Assembly: GCA_000332255.1 (NCBI GenBank)
Contig: KB235926.1
Coordinates: forward strand, 75,902 to 139,901
DNA length: 64,000 nt
Direction: 5' to 3'
Source: a cyanobacterium PCC 7702
GTDB lineage: Bacteria > Cyanobacteriota > Cyanobacteriia > Cyanobacteriales > Nostocaceae
The notes beneath the pieces are model-generated. The model had not been told where the DNA came from, did no database searches, and saw only the letters and a program-made list of their open reading frames with translations. A program made the position numbers and the translations under genes. Positions 1 to 7,903 of this stretch are shown here, in pieces (position 1 is the stretch's first letter; every line of letters begins with the position of its first letter).

Positions 1-1
1 C

Positions 2-601
2 TTAGTACAGCCTGCTATTCCCTCTACCTTCACCACACCAGCTGTGGGTTTGGATGTGGTAATCGTTGACGAAGCAAAAAAAGTGGCGGACAAAGGAGAA
101 GCTTTTATTGTTCCCCCTTCTATTGGACTGTCGGCGGAATTGTTAAATCAGGACCACCACCAAGTTTACTTTGCCAATACTCCCTGTTTGAATATTCCCT
201 TGCGCCGCCACGGCGACCAAATGGAACGGTTACCCAACGGTTACTACCGCGCTCGCGGTCGCGTTGACGATACGATGAACCTAAGCGGTATTAAGGTCAG
301 TTCGGCAGAAATCGAGCAGATCCTCAACGCAGTAGAGGGAATTCAAGAAACCGCCGCGATCGCTGTTTCTCCCCCCCAAGGCGGACCAAGCCAGTTAGTA
401 ATTTACGCAACGCTAGAAAAAAATACGCCCCCCGACCAACAAGCACTGCAAACTTCCTTGCAGACAGCGATTCGACAACACCTCAATCCGTTGTTTAAGA
501 TTCATGATGTTGTGATTGTCGAGTCTTTACCCCGCACTGCTTCCAACAAAGTTATGCGTCGCCTGTTGCGCGATCGCTACCAAGCCACGCTTCGATCGTA
601 A
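2..601 (+). CDS. AMP-dependent acyl-CoA synthetase/ligase, C-terminal part (5' end outside window)
   Basis: The reading frame is open from the left edge, so this is the last 199 codons of a larger gene (family members are usually 500-700 aa). Visible are the hinge and C-terminal lid of the ANL superfamily: 'YYRARGRVDDTMNLSGIKVS', an invariant-type Gly-Arg-x-Asp-Asp stretch where the C-terminal domain rotates, and near the end 'LPRTASNKVMRRLLRD', where the lysine of 'NKV' fits the conserved catalytic lysine that contacts acyl-AMP. It should activate a carboxylic acid as an acyl adenylate and pass it to CoA; the substrate cannot be read because the binding pocket lies upstream. The stop is 7 bp before the decayed dioxygenase-like gene, so the two probably formed one operon. 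Family call is firm; substrate unknown. Confidence 0.88.
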   Translation, partial: LVQPAIPSTFTTPAVGLDVVIVDEAKKVADKGEAFIVPPSIGLSAELLNQDHHQVYFANTPCLNIPLRRHGDQMERLPNGYYRARGRVDDTMNLSGIKVSSAEIEQILNAVEGIQETAAIAVSPPQGGPSQLVIYATLEKNTPPDQQALQTSLQTAIRQHLNPLFKIHDVVIVESLPRTASNKVMRRLLRDRYQATLRS

Positions 602-608
602 AAAATCT

Positions 609-1824
609 ATGACCAGCATCTTTCCAGAACAAGAAGCCGCACTCAAGCTTGAAGATTACGATGTTAGCCAAGAATGTGGTTTTTTACCGAGTCAATCTCC
701 TGCTCGTGCTCAACTACCACCAGCTTTTGAGCAGGTGCAACAAGCTGCTGCTTTACTCCCGAAATGGCTAACTACCGGTAAGATTCGCTCCCTGATAGAG
801 AACCTCAGGGAAATAAACGCAGACCCAAAAAACTTAGACCAGATGCAACTGCGCCGACTGATGCAGGTATATTCCTTCCTCGCTCACGCCTATGTTTGGG
901 GCGAAGCAACACCCGCAAAAGACTGCCACGCAATCTTGCTGTACCGTATTATCAGATTTCCCAAATGCTAGGTAGACCTCCTGTTTTGTCCTATGCTTCC
1001 TATGCTTTGGATAACTGGGTGCGGATTCGGGAAAATCTACCCGTTGAAATCGGTAATATCATTATTTCCCAAAATTTCTTGGGCGGACTGGATGAAGATT
1101 GGTTCATTCTCATCCACATTGATATCGTAGACGCGCGAAGCGCGGCTTCTCGTTAGAGAAGCTAAAGCTGCACCTGCACTTGCTGCTATTCCCCCTCTTT
1201 TGCAAGCGATCGCTACACAAAAATTTTCCGCCGCGATCGCTGCTTTAGAAGAAATCAAAAAAGCCTGGACAAATATCAACACTACCATGCAGCGCATGCC
1301 CCAAGGCTGCGATCCCTACATTTACTTCCACCGTGTTCGCCCCTACATCCATGGCTGGAAAAATAATCCCGCACTACCACAAGGACTCGTCTATGAAGGC
1401 GTAGAAGAATACAACCAAAAACCACAACAGTTTCGCGGCGAAACAGGTGCCCAAAGCTCCATACTACCTACCATGGATGCTTTATTCAATATCTCCCACG
1501 AACGCGACCCCTTATGGCAATACCTGATGGAAATGCGAAATTACATGCCACCCAAACACCACGCCTTTATCAAAAAAGTGGAAAAACACTCTACCTTGAG
1601 GAATTTTGTTATCAAACACAAACAACAAGTACCAACACTTAGAGTATAATGACTGCGTGTCCCTGATCGAAAAATTCCGTACCCAACATTTGGAATTCGC
1701 TCACCGCTACATCCACCAGCGAACTGCTAAGTTCTACAACAATACCGATATCGGTACAGGCGGTACACCTTTCCTAAAATATTTGCAAAAACACCGCAAC
1801 GAAAGCAAACAGCATCTATTATAA
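609..1824 (+). pseudogene. Indoleamine 2,3-dioxygenase-like heme protein, disrupted by three frameshifts
   Basis: Four pieces in three frames join into one IDO-family protein. Piece A (609 to about 920) runs to 'HAYVWGEATPAK'. Piece B (about 921-1126) has 'AVPYYQISQMLGRPPVLSY' and 'GGLDEDWFILIHIDI'. Piece C (1158 to about 1643) has 'PYIHGWKNNP'. Piece D (about 1645-1824) has 'RTQHLEFAHRYI', whose histidine matches the proximal heme ligand region, and 'DIGTGGTPF'. The A/B break fits loss of one A in the run at 917-920. The B/C break is a clean 31-bp insertion at 1127-1157 (see that repeat). The C/D break near 1640-1645 is a small indel. The intact protein would have opened the indole ring of tryptophan or a related substrate. 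It follows the ligase by 7 bp. The two small indels could be sequencing errors, but the 31-bp insertion alone destroys the frame. Confidence 0.87.
1127..1157 (+). repeat. 31-bp small dispersed repeat inserted in the IDO-like gene
   Basis: Begins 'gtagacgcgcgaagcgcggc' and ends 'ttctcgttaga'. The core 'cgcgcgaagcgcg' is palindromic. Removing exactly these 31 bases restores the frame of the dioxygenase: 'HIDI' joins 'EAKAAPALAAI', which is how the family reads. The identical 31 bases occur at 2540-2570. The element resembles the small dispersed repeats known in Nostoc-type genomes; no coding capacity. Confidence 0.9.
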
Positions 1825-2074
1825 GTAGTTGAATTTCCTCTCTCAGTCCTAAAAAAGGAAGCCTATTCCTGCAGGAAAATCTCATAACCTCAGGTAAAAA
1901 TTCTATTAAAAACATCTTAATGTTTTTGTCCTTTGTCACTTCTGCAGTTTTTTATCAATTCTGACAGAAAGCCCCCATACGAAACACAGTGAAGCTTGGG
2001 GATGAAAGCCAGGGCAAAAATTAAAACACTTAACCAAATAACCCTAATTAGTTAAGCGTTATAGAATCAGACGT

Positions 2075-2461
2075 ATGGGAAATAAGGCTTACAAATTCAA
2101 AATCTATTCCAATCAAGAGTAATCAGCATTTTTGGCAAAATGTTTTGGTTGTTCGAGATTTTTCTACAACCACTTTTTAAGAGTAACTACTGATGTTTAC
2201 GTAGAATCCAAGAAATCTCTGCGATACAAAGAATGGGCAAAACTCTTAGTTTCTCTTAAGTCTGAATTTAAATAGCTTAAAGATGTTAATTCCGAATCAC
2301 TACAACAAACACTACAAGATTTAGAGTCTGCATTTACCAGGTTTTTTAAAAAATTAGGAGGGTATCCCAATTTCAAAAAGAAAGATAATCGACAATCGTT
2401 TAGAGTTCCACAGCATTTTTTAAGAGATGAAAAAGGATTTCTAAAACTTCCAATCGTTAGA
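2075..2461 (+). pseudogene. TnpB (IS200/IS605-type OrfB) N-terminal remnant
   Basis: One frame from ATG 2075 reads as the N-terminal third of a TnpB protein: 'MGNKAYKFKIYSNQE', then 'CFGCSRFFYNHFLR', 'VYVESKKSLRYKEWAKLL', 'SLQQTLQDLESAFTRFFKK' and 'GGYPNFKKKDNRQSFRVPQH'. Two stop codons interrupt it: TAA at 2120-2122 and a TAG about 50 codons later where tryptophan is usual (TGG to TAG). The RuvC-like catalytic part and the C-terminal zinc finger are missing. Around 2460 the frame runs directly into unrelated sequence that looks like a methyltransferase tail, so a deletion joined the two. TnpB proteins are RNA-guided nucleases of IS605-group transposons; this copy is dead. No TnpA partner was found. 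Confidence 0.82.
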
Positions 2462-2669
2462 GATGATGACACGCCTTTTTACGGAAAATTTTTGGATTTG
2501 GAAATGCTTGTGGGATATACGGGGAAGGAGCGTAGTGCTGTAGACGCGCGAAGCGCGGCTTCTCGTTAGAGATGAATATCGAAATTTATTTGCTCAAGCT
2601 GAGTTTAAGCTAACGCAGATTTTTCCTACGCAGGCTTTGGTAAGTGTAATTGAAGGTGTGCGCAGCTAG
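2462..2669 (+). pseudogene. O-methyltransferase C-terminal fragment, interrupted by a 31-bp repeat
   Basis: After the TnpB remnant, the same frame continues 'FYGKFLDLEMLVGYTGKERS', then the 31-bp repeat at 2540-2570, then in the compensating frame 'DEYRNLFAQAEFKLTQIFPT' followed by 'ALVSVIEGV' and a TAG at 2667. This is the pattern at the C-terminus of SAM-dependent O-methyltransferases of the Methyltransf_2 type (…GGRERT-EYxxLFxxAGFxLTxIxPT…SVIEG). Only about 60 residues survive, and the SAM-binding part is gone. The assignment rests on this tail alone, so the family is likely but the substrate unknown. Confidence 0.55.
2540..2570 (+). repeat. 31-bp small dispersed repeat, second copy, inside methyltransferase remnant
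   Basis: Identical over all 31 bases to the copy at 1127-1157, and in both copies the next two bases are GA. Removing it restores the methyltransferase reading frame (…CGT AGT GCT | GAT GAA TAT…). Two exact copies 1.4 kb apart, both inside former coding sequence, point to recent mobility. Confidence 0.9.
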
Positions 2670-2674
2670 CTGAA

Positions 2675-2721
2675 ATAGTCAGCGCTCAAGTGCTTAACTA
2701 CAGCACTAAAGTGCTGACTAT
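2675..2721. repeat. Inverted repeat, 9-bp arms, possible intergenic stem-loop
   Basis: Arms 'atagtcagc' (2675-2683) and 'gctgactat' (2713-2721) are perfect complements. The interior repeats related words: 'caagtgctt', 'agcactaaagtgct'. No T-run follows, so it is not a classical terminator. It lies just after the methyltransferase stop. Confidence 0.6.
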
Positions 2722-3086
2722 TAACTGTAGCGCTAAGGTCTTGCTACTGGCTGAGTTTATTGTCTAGTCTGGGTATGGGTTGCCGACCGGGATTGAGACG
2801 CCCTTGAGATGCGTATCCAACAGAAACGAGAACTAAGATCGCCTAGCGACTCCATACATAAGAGTAACGATGACGATTCGCCAGTCCTGGAGGTTGAAGC
2901 TACTGTGTGCTGCAACAGTTAATTCTACCAATTGTCTGAGCAATTGCGGGGGGATGGGGTCTCTGAGTTGAAAGTTTTGATAGAACGACGCTTTTGGATA
3001 GCACTCGGGACGTCTAGTGGAGCGATTGAATTAATGGGATTCCCCTAGTATTTGGACTCGGGGGCGATCGCTTTTTAAACTGTCAG
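2722..3086. other. Intergenic stretch without a recognisable gene
   Basis: No reading frame of useful length and no recognisable RNA gene. Given the remnants on its left it may be decayed former coding DNA. One HIP1 octamer lies at about 3064-3071. Confidence 0.4.
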
Positions 3087-4187
3087 TTAATGCGCTTTTT
3101 GTAATTCAAGGGTGGGATAATCGGTATAGCCTCTTGCTGTTCCACCGTAAAAGGTAGATTCATCGGGTTCGTTTAGGGGTGCATTATAAAGAAAGCGTTT
3201 GGGTAAATCTGGATTAGCTATGAACAGTCTGCCAAAGGAAACTAAATCTGCTTGTTTGGCAGCCAGAACGGAATTAGCTTTTTCCAAGGTATAGCCTCCA
3301 TTGACCATTAATGTACCTTGGTAGCGTTCCCGTAGGTGACTGGTAGGTACAACAGTTCCTCCATGTCTGATATCTGCTTCTGTTGCTTCATAGATATGTA
3401 GATATGCTAAGTCAAATTGATTTAAAGCTTCTGCTACATAACCAAAGGTCAGCAGCGGATCCGAGTCAGACATGTCATTAAATGTCCCGCTAGGAGACAA
3501 GCGTACTCCTACCTTTTTTGCACCCCAGACACCAATTACTGCTTGTGTTATTTCCAGCAAAAATCTAGCGCGGTTTTCGAGCGAACTTCCATATCTATCT
3601 GTGCGGTGATTTGTACCGTCCCGGAGGAATTGATCGATTAAATAACCGTTGGCGGCGTGAATTTCCACACCATCAAATCCAGCAGCAAGGGCGTTCTGTG
3701 CTCCTTGGCGGTACTGCTGTACAATTTCAGGAATTTCCCAAGTTTCTAAAGCGCGGGGTGTAACAAAAGGTTTCATTCCTTCATAGGTCCAGGCTTCTCC
3801 TTTAGGCTTGATAGCAGAAGGTGCTACGGGTAACGCTCCGTCCGGTTGCAAATCTGGATGGGAAATGCGTCCGACATGCCATAGTTGCAGGTAAATTCTT
3901 CCTCCATTTTGATGTACTGCATCTGTTACTAACTTCCAACCTGCTATTTGTTCGGGCGAATGAATACCTGGTGTAAAAGGATATCCTTGTCCTTGGGGTG
4001 AAATTTGAGTGGCTTCAGAAATAATTAATCCTGCAGATGCACGCTGAGCGTAGTATTCTGCGTTAAGCTGGTGGGGTACGTTTCCCTTTCCTGCGCGGTT
4101 ACGCGTCAGAGGAGCCATAACGATACGATTGGGTAGTTCTAAGTCACCAATTTTGTAAGGTGTGAATAAATTAATGTTAGTATCCAT
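3087..4187 (-). CDS. Old Yellow Enzyme family ene-reductase (FMN-dependent alkene reductase)
   Basis: 366 aa, full length for the OYE/NemA family. Seen: 'FTPYKIGDLELPNRIVMAPL' (FMN phosphate end of the barrel), 'LQLWHVGRISHPDLQPDG', 'DGVEIHAANGYLIDQFLRDG' with the His/Asn pair that hydrogen-bonds the substrate carbonyl, 'NRTDRYGSS'-type segment (here HRTDRYGSS), and 'GRLFIANPDLPKR' near the end. These enzymes use NAD(P)H to reduce activated C=C bonds of enals, enones, maleimides or nitro compounds in the cytoplasm. It is the last gene of a leftward set after trxA2 and the glutathione transferase, starting 46 bp below the latter, which suggests a role in detoxifying reactive electrophiles under oxidative stress. 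Natural substrate not deducible. Confidence 0.93.
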   Translation of the reverse strand: MDTNINLFTPYKIGDLELPNRIVMAPLTRNRAGKGNVPHQLNAEYYAQRASAGLIISEATQISPQGQGYPFTPGIHSPEQIAGWKLVTDAVHQNGGRIYLQLWHVGRISHPDLQPDGALPVAPSAIKPKGEAWTYEGMKPFVTPRALETWEIPEIVQQYRQGAQNALAAGFDGVEIHAANGYLIDQFLRDGTNHRTDRYGSSLENRARFLLEITQAVIGVWGAKKVGVRLSPSGTFNDMSDSDPLLTFGYVAEALNQFDLAYLHIYEATEADIRHGGTVVPTSHLRERYQGTLMVNGGYTLEKANSVLAAKQADLVSFGRLFIANPDLPKRFLYNAPLNEPDESTFYGGTARGYTDYPTLELQKAH

Positions 4188-4233
4188 CAGTTAATGTTCC
4201 AAAAATTGTCTTTATTTTTATTGACGCTGCAGT

Positions 4234-4953
4234 TTAGCGATCGCCTGTTTCAGAACGTCGTACTGTCTTCGCCGATTGGTTAAACAACAATTCTCGCGAT
4301 TTTTGGGGATCTAAGGCTTGATTTTTGAATGCTTCTGCTTTTTCATAGGCGCGAATTGTAGCTGGACGCGCTTTGATTGTCTCAAACCAACGCTTGAGAT
4401 GGGGGAAATCCTCTAGGTTTTGCCCTTGACGTTCGTAAGGTACAATCCAAGGATAAGATGCAATATCGGCTATGGAATAGTAATTACCAGCAATAAATTC
4501 CCGATCGCTCAGTCGTTTATCTAATACGGCGTACAATCGTCCTGTCTCGTTGACGTAGCGGTTGATGGCATAAGGTATCTTTTCTGGTGCATACTGACTA
4601 AAGTGGTGGTTCTGTCCCGCCATCGGTCCCAAACCTCCAACTTGCCAAAATAACCATTGCAAGACTTCTACGCGATCGCGCAGGTTGTCGCGAATTAACT
4701 TGCCAGTTTTCGAAGCTAAATACAGTAGTATGGCTCCAGATTCAAATACAGAAATTGGCTCGCCACCATCAGCTGGTTCTTTGTCAACGATCGCGGGAAT
4801 GCGATTGTTGGGTGAAATCTTCAAAAATTCTGGTTTAAACTGATCGCCAGCACCAATATTTACAGGAATAATGGTATAGGGCAATTCAGCTTCTTCAAGG
4901 AACATAGTAATTTTGTGACCGTTTGGGGTTGTCCAGTAGTAAAGCTCTATCAT
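4234..4953 (-). CDS. yfcG: Glutathione S-transferase, YfcG/Ure2-like (nu class)
   Basis: 239 aa. The thioredoxin-fold N-terminus reads 'MIELYYWTTPNGHKITMFLE' with the Thr-Pro-Asn motif typical of the YfcG/YghU (nu) class, followed by 'ISPNNRIPAIVD' (cis-Pro, glutathione contact) and 'VFESGAILLYLASK' (the Glu-Ser pair that binds the gamma-glutamyl group). The C-terminal all-helical half has 'YSIADIASYPWI'. Such proteins reduce disulfides with glutathione rather than conjugate xenobiotics. ATG 4953 is chosen over an upstream TTG because AGGAG lies 8-9 bases before it. It sits between trxA2 (245-bp gap) and the ene-reductase (46-bp gap) in one direction. The symbol is by similarity of motif and class. 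Confidence 0.85.
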   Translation of the reverse strand: MIELYYWTTPNGHKITMFLEEAELPYTIIPVNIGAGDQFKPEFLKISPNNRIPAIVDKEPADGGEPISVFESGAILLYLASKTGKLIRDNLRDRVEVLQWLFWQVGGLGPMAGQNHHFSQYAPEKIPYAINRYVNETGRLYAVLDKRLSDREFIAGNYYSIADIASYPWIVPYERQGQNLEDFPHLKRWFETIKARPATIRAYEKAEAFKNQALDPQKSRELLFNQSAKTVRRSETGDR

Positions 4954-5198
4954 CAATTACTTCTCCTAATTTGGTCGTCAAGTTAAGTCGGTGTTTTTTT
5001 TAGCTGGCGATTGGTTACTTTCGCTTGGCAAGTTTGTCTGAACTCAAAGTTCTAACCACAAACCTTCGTTTCATGCTTGGTGAGTGCTTTTTAATTCTGT
5101 GATATCACTGCATCTACGCAACTGCGTACGCCACTGGCGAAAGTTGAACTACAGTTTGTTTTGTTGCACCAACGCAATTTCTGTGTTTTGCCTTGTTC

Positions 5199-5525
5199 TC
5201 AAGATAGATGCTGTGCTAAAGTTTTAGTCGAGGTTGTTTTTGGCACCACACCCACAACCGTATTGACTTGCCTGCCGCCTTTGAACACCATCAAGGTAGG
5301 AATGCTACGAATCCCGTAATGACTAGTAACAGCGGGATTCTGCTCTGTATTCAATTTCACTACTTTTAATTGTCCTGCAAAGTCAATAGCTATCTCATCT
5401 ACCACTGGAGCCACCATGGGACAAGGACCGCACCAAGGCGCCCAAAAGTCTACTAATACTGGAATTTCGCTTTCTAGAACTTCTTTTTTGAAAGTGGCTT
5501 CTGTCACATTCGTAATGGATGACAT
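5199..5525 (-). CDS. trxA2: Thioredoxin A2
   Basis: 108 aa, normal thioredoxin size. Active site '[19 protein letters not shown]' carries the canonical WCGPC; the cis-proline is in '[11 protein letters not shown]'. It reduces protein disulfides in the cytoplasm. The gene is divergent from an ArsR-type repressor whose sequence matches RexT, which in Anabaena represses trxA2; that arrangement is the main reason for the A2 name. The shared 76-bp intergenic region contains a 10-bp perfect inverted repeat (5545-5567) that fits the repressor operator. Likely induced by hydrogen peroxide through loss of RexT binding. Confidence 0.9.
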   Translation of the reverse strand: MSSITNVTEATFKKEVLESEIPVLVDFWAPWCGPCPMVAPVVDEIAIDFAGQLKVVKLNTEQNPAVTSHYGIRSIPTLMVFKGGRQVNTVVGVVPKTTSTKTLAQHLS

Positions 5526-5544
5526 ATTTGCCTGCCTTTATTCG

Positions 5545-5567
5545 TTTATTCGATAAAATCGAATAAA
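5545..5567. promoter_or_regulatory. Probable RexT operator (ArsR/SmtB-type inverted repeat)
   Basis: 'tttattcgat' (5545-5554), spacer AAA, 'atcgaataaa' (5558-5567): a perfect 10-bp inverted repeat. It is located between trxA2 and rexT, 20 bp from the trxA2 start and 34 bp from the rexT start. The spacing and AT-rich palindrome suit an ArsR-family dimer and could control both directions. A TATA-like 'tataag' follows at 5573-5578. Confidence 0.78.
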
Positions 5568-5601
5568 TAAACTATAAGAGATTTTATGAGATAATGCAAG
5601 T

Positions 5602-5961
5602 ATGAGATGTTTATATCACCCAGAGCGAAAACATATTTCTTTAGCAGGGGTATTGTATGCCTTAGGGGATCCTGTGCGATTGGAAATTGTGCGACAGTTG
5701 GCGACTAAGGGAGAGCAATGTTGTGCAGATTTCGATTTTGCGATCGCTAAGTCCACCATGTCCAATCACTTTAAAATATTAAGGGAGTCGGGGGTAGTTT
5801 GGACTCGCAAAGAAGGAACACAACATATAAATTCTTTGCGGCGGGAAGATTTAGAGGCTTTATTTCCGGGGTTGTTAGACGTGGTTTTGCGAGCAACTGC
5901 AAAAGGAGTCAATCAAAAGTCGTCGCTTGATGACAAGCAGCAATTAACAGTTAATCACTAG
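5602..5961 (+). CDS. rexT: Redox-sensing ArsR-family repressor RexT
   Basis: 119 aa winged-helix protein. '[17 protein letters not shown]' and '[20 protein letters not shown]' form the ArsR helix-turn-helix. Two adjacent cysteines fall at residues 40 and 41 ('[10 protein letters not shown]'); vicinal Cys40-Cys41 is the hydrogen peroxide-sensing pair reported for RexT of Anabaena. There is no obvious metal site of the ArsR (CxC) or SmtB type. It is divergent from a thioredoxin gene, as in Anabaena. The last 11 bp overlap the convergent panB 3' end. Expected action: binds the palindrome at 5545-5567 when reduced, releases when the cysteines form a disulfide, which derepresses trxA2 and probably the two genes beyond. 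Confidence 0.9.
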   Translation: MRCLYHPERKHISLAGVLYALGDPVRLEIVRQLATKGEQCCADFDFAIAKSTMSNHFKILRESGVVWTRKEGTQHINSLRREDLEALFPGLLDVVLRATAKGVNQKSSLDDKQQLTVNH

Positions 5962-6733
5962 ATTGTGGAAACCTTCGCTCTCTTACTTCCAGGCTGTAAT
6001 TTTGCACTGCTTTGATAATTTCCGAACGTAAATCCGTATAAACTTTAGCAAAAGGCGGCTGTTTTTCGGAAAGTCCAAGTACGTCAGAAGTGACTAAAAC
6101 TTGACCGTCACAGTAGGGTCCCGCACCAATACCGATGGTGGGGATACTAAGTTTTTCTGTGATTTGGCAAGCCAGATCGGAAGGGATGTGCTCTAGGACG
6201 ATAGAAAAGACACCAGCTTTTTCCAGAGCGATCGCTTGTTGTAAAATTTGTTGCCGTGCTGCTTCCGTTTTTCCTTGTTGTCGCAAGCCAATTTGATGAA
6301 CGGATTGTGGAGTCAAGCCAACGTGACCCATAACAGGAATTCCCGCCTCTACCAAACGTGTAATAGTTCTGACCATAGCGGGATATCCCCCTTCTAATTT
6401 TACTGCCTGTGCTCCGGTTTCTTTGAGTACGCGGCCAGCAGAGTGTATTGCTTGCGGGATGCTTTCTTGATAGCTCAAAAAAGGCAAATCTACAACTATT
6501 AAAGCGCGTTTGACGCCGCGGCGAACAGCTTTGGCATGGTGTAGCATTTCTTCGAGGGTAACTGGTAGTGTAGTTTCATACCCTAACACTACCGCCATGG
6601 AATCACCTACCAAGATCAAATCCACACCAGCTGCGTCGAGCAATTGGGCGATGGCGCAATCCCAAGCAGTTAGCGCCACAATTTGACGTTTCTGCTGCTT
6701 CCATTGAATTAATTCCCGGGTAGTGATTGCCAT
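5951..6733 (-). CDS. panB: 3-methyl-2-oxobutanoate hydroxymethyltransferase
   Basis: 260 aa, full length. Catalyses the first committed step of pantothenate synthesis: transfer of a hydroxymethyl group from methylene-tetrahydrofolate to ketoisovalerate. Motifs seen: '[19 protein letters not shown]' (metal-binding Asp and phosphate loop), '[20 protein letters not shown]', 'AVKLEGG', '[17 protein letters not shown]'-type segment and '[18 protein letters not shown]'. Its end overlaps rexT by 11 bp on the opposite strand. No pantothenate neighbours are present. Confidence 0.97.
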   Translation of the reverse strand: MAITTRELIQWKQQKRQIVALTAWDCAIAQLLDAAGVDLILVGDSMAVVLGYETTLPVTLEEMLHHAKAVRRGVKRALIVVDLPFLSYQESIPQAIHSAGRVLKETGAQAVKLEGGYPAMVRTITRLVEAGIPVMGHVGLTPQSVHQIGLRQQGKTEAARQQILQQAIALEKAGVFSIVLEHIPSDLACQITEKLSIPTIGIGAGPYCDGQVLVTSDVLGLSEKQPPFAKVYTDLRSEIIKAVQNYSLEVRERRFPQSSD

Positions 6734-6784
6734 TTGAGATTTCAGATTTGCAAGTTAGCAGTTATGGGTTACCAGTACCAGACC

Positions 6785-7903
6785 TCACTTCACGGCGCGA
6801 GTAAAAGCTAAATGAGGCTTTGCACCAGTCATTTTTGGCATCAACCAAGCTAAACCTTCTGTGGTACCGATCCATAATTTCTTACCAACATCCGTAGCAA
6901 GAGTCAGCACGCGACTGGAAGGAAGACCGGGAACTTGGCGATCGAGTACAGCTCCTGTATTTGGATTTAATCGTAGCAAACCATTACTAGTACCGATCCA
7001 AACACTGCCATCTTGAGCAAAACGTATAGCTTTAACATCCCGTCCCCTTAGGGGAGTTACAGATCGCACTACAGTACCAGTTTTTGGGTTAATTACTAAA
7101 AGACTGTTTGGCATTCCCGCCCAAATCAAACCTTCCGGACTAATAGCAACAGCTTGCACAGTACTTCCTGGTAATTGGTCAATCCGCTTCATAATATAAG
7201 CGCTAGCAGTGTTAACGCGCACCAGACCATCCAGCGTTCCTACCCACAGTTGACCTTCTGCATCTAAAGTCAAAGCATTAGCACTCACACCGGGAAGATT
7301 TTTCAATGTAGTCATAATCAAACCTCGATCGGGACTGATCAAGGCTAAGCCATTATCCGTTCCTACCCATAAATAACCTCGCTTATCAATTAATAAAGAT
7401 AAAACTCTTTTAGAAGGCAAAAATAAATTTTGTGCAGTAATTTCGCTGGTACGAAGGTCTACTCTTTGCAATCCTTCATAAGTTCCCACCCACAAGCGTC
7501 CCACTTTGTCTTGGGCTAAAGCGCTAATGGCGCGATTTGGTAAAGCTACACGAGCTAGTATTTTACCAGTGTTGGGATCGATCCGCGACAATCCCCGCCA
7601 AGAAGCTACCCAGAGATTACCTGTATAATCTGGCTGCAAGGCGCTAACGCGATAATCGGTTTCTTGTAATCTTTCTTGTATATCCCGCTCGTCGGGTAAA
7701 GGCTGTACTCTTGGTGGTGGAGCAGTAGCTGGGTAAGAAGGAGTTATTCTCGGCGGACTGAGATGAGGAATTTTTGGCAGTGGAGTAGTGTTATCAATTT
7801 TTGAGCTAGTGGTTGGATTTGCTAAAGCTAAACTTGGCAAAATTATCAAACTCAACAAATTCAAGGTTACCCAGAAACTAGTACGCTTGCAAAACACCTT
7901 CAC
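6785..7903 (-). CDS. Secreted beta-propeller protein with two-component-regulator propeller repeats
   Basis: 372 aa. A signal peptide is visible ('LNLLSLIILPSLALA'), then a proline-rich linker, then about seven repeats of the form 'LWVGTxxGLxRxNPxTG' (for example 'GRLWVGTYEGLQRVDLRTSE', 'GQLWVGTLDGLVRVN'), the Reg_prop blade signature also found in sensor domains of hybrid histidine kinases. Here no kinase or membrane domain follows, so it is a free periplasmic or secreted propeller; ligand unknown. The start is set at GTG 7903: AAGGAG lies 9 bases upstream of it but abuts the ATG at 7912, which is too close to serve that codon. Confidence 0.8.
   Translation of the reverse strand: MKVFCKRTSFWVTLNLLSLIILPSLALANPTTSSKIDNTTPLPKIPHLSPPRITPSYPATAPPPRVQPLPDERDIQERLQETDYRVSALQPDYTGNLWVASWRGLSRIDPNTGKILARVALPNRAISALAQDKVGRLWVGTYEGLQRVDLRTSEITAQNLFLPSKRVLSLLIDKRGYLWVGTDNGLALISPDRGLIMTTLKNLPGVSANALTLDAEGQLWVGTLDGLVRVNTASAYIMKRIDQLPGSTVQAVAISPEGLIWAGMPNSLLVINPKTGTVVRSVTPLRGRDVKAIRFAQDGSVWIGTSNGLLRLNPNTGAVLDRQVPGLPSSRVLTLATDVGKKLWIGTTEGLAWLMPKMTGAKPHLAFTRAVK

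Noticed and set aside
1037..1297. 86-codon antisense frame over the dioxygenase remnant
   Set aside because: The + strand pieces match a known family; the antisense frame is a shadow.
1960..2074. Complete IS605-type left end
   Set aside because: Foldable bases exist ('cccccatacg…gcttgggg') but no matching right end or tnpA could be identified.
2675..2760. Repeated 'caagtgct/agcactaaagtgct' words as a CRISPR array
   Set aside because: Repeat units are too short and irregular and there are no uniform spacers or cas genes.
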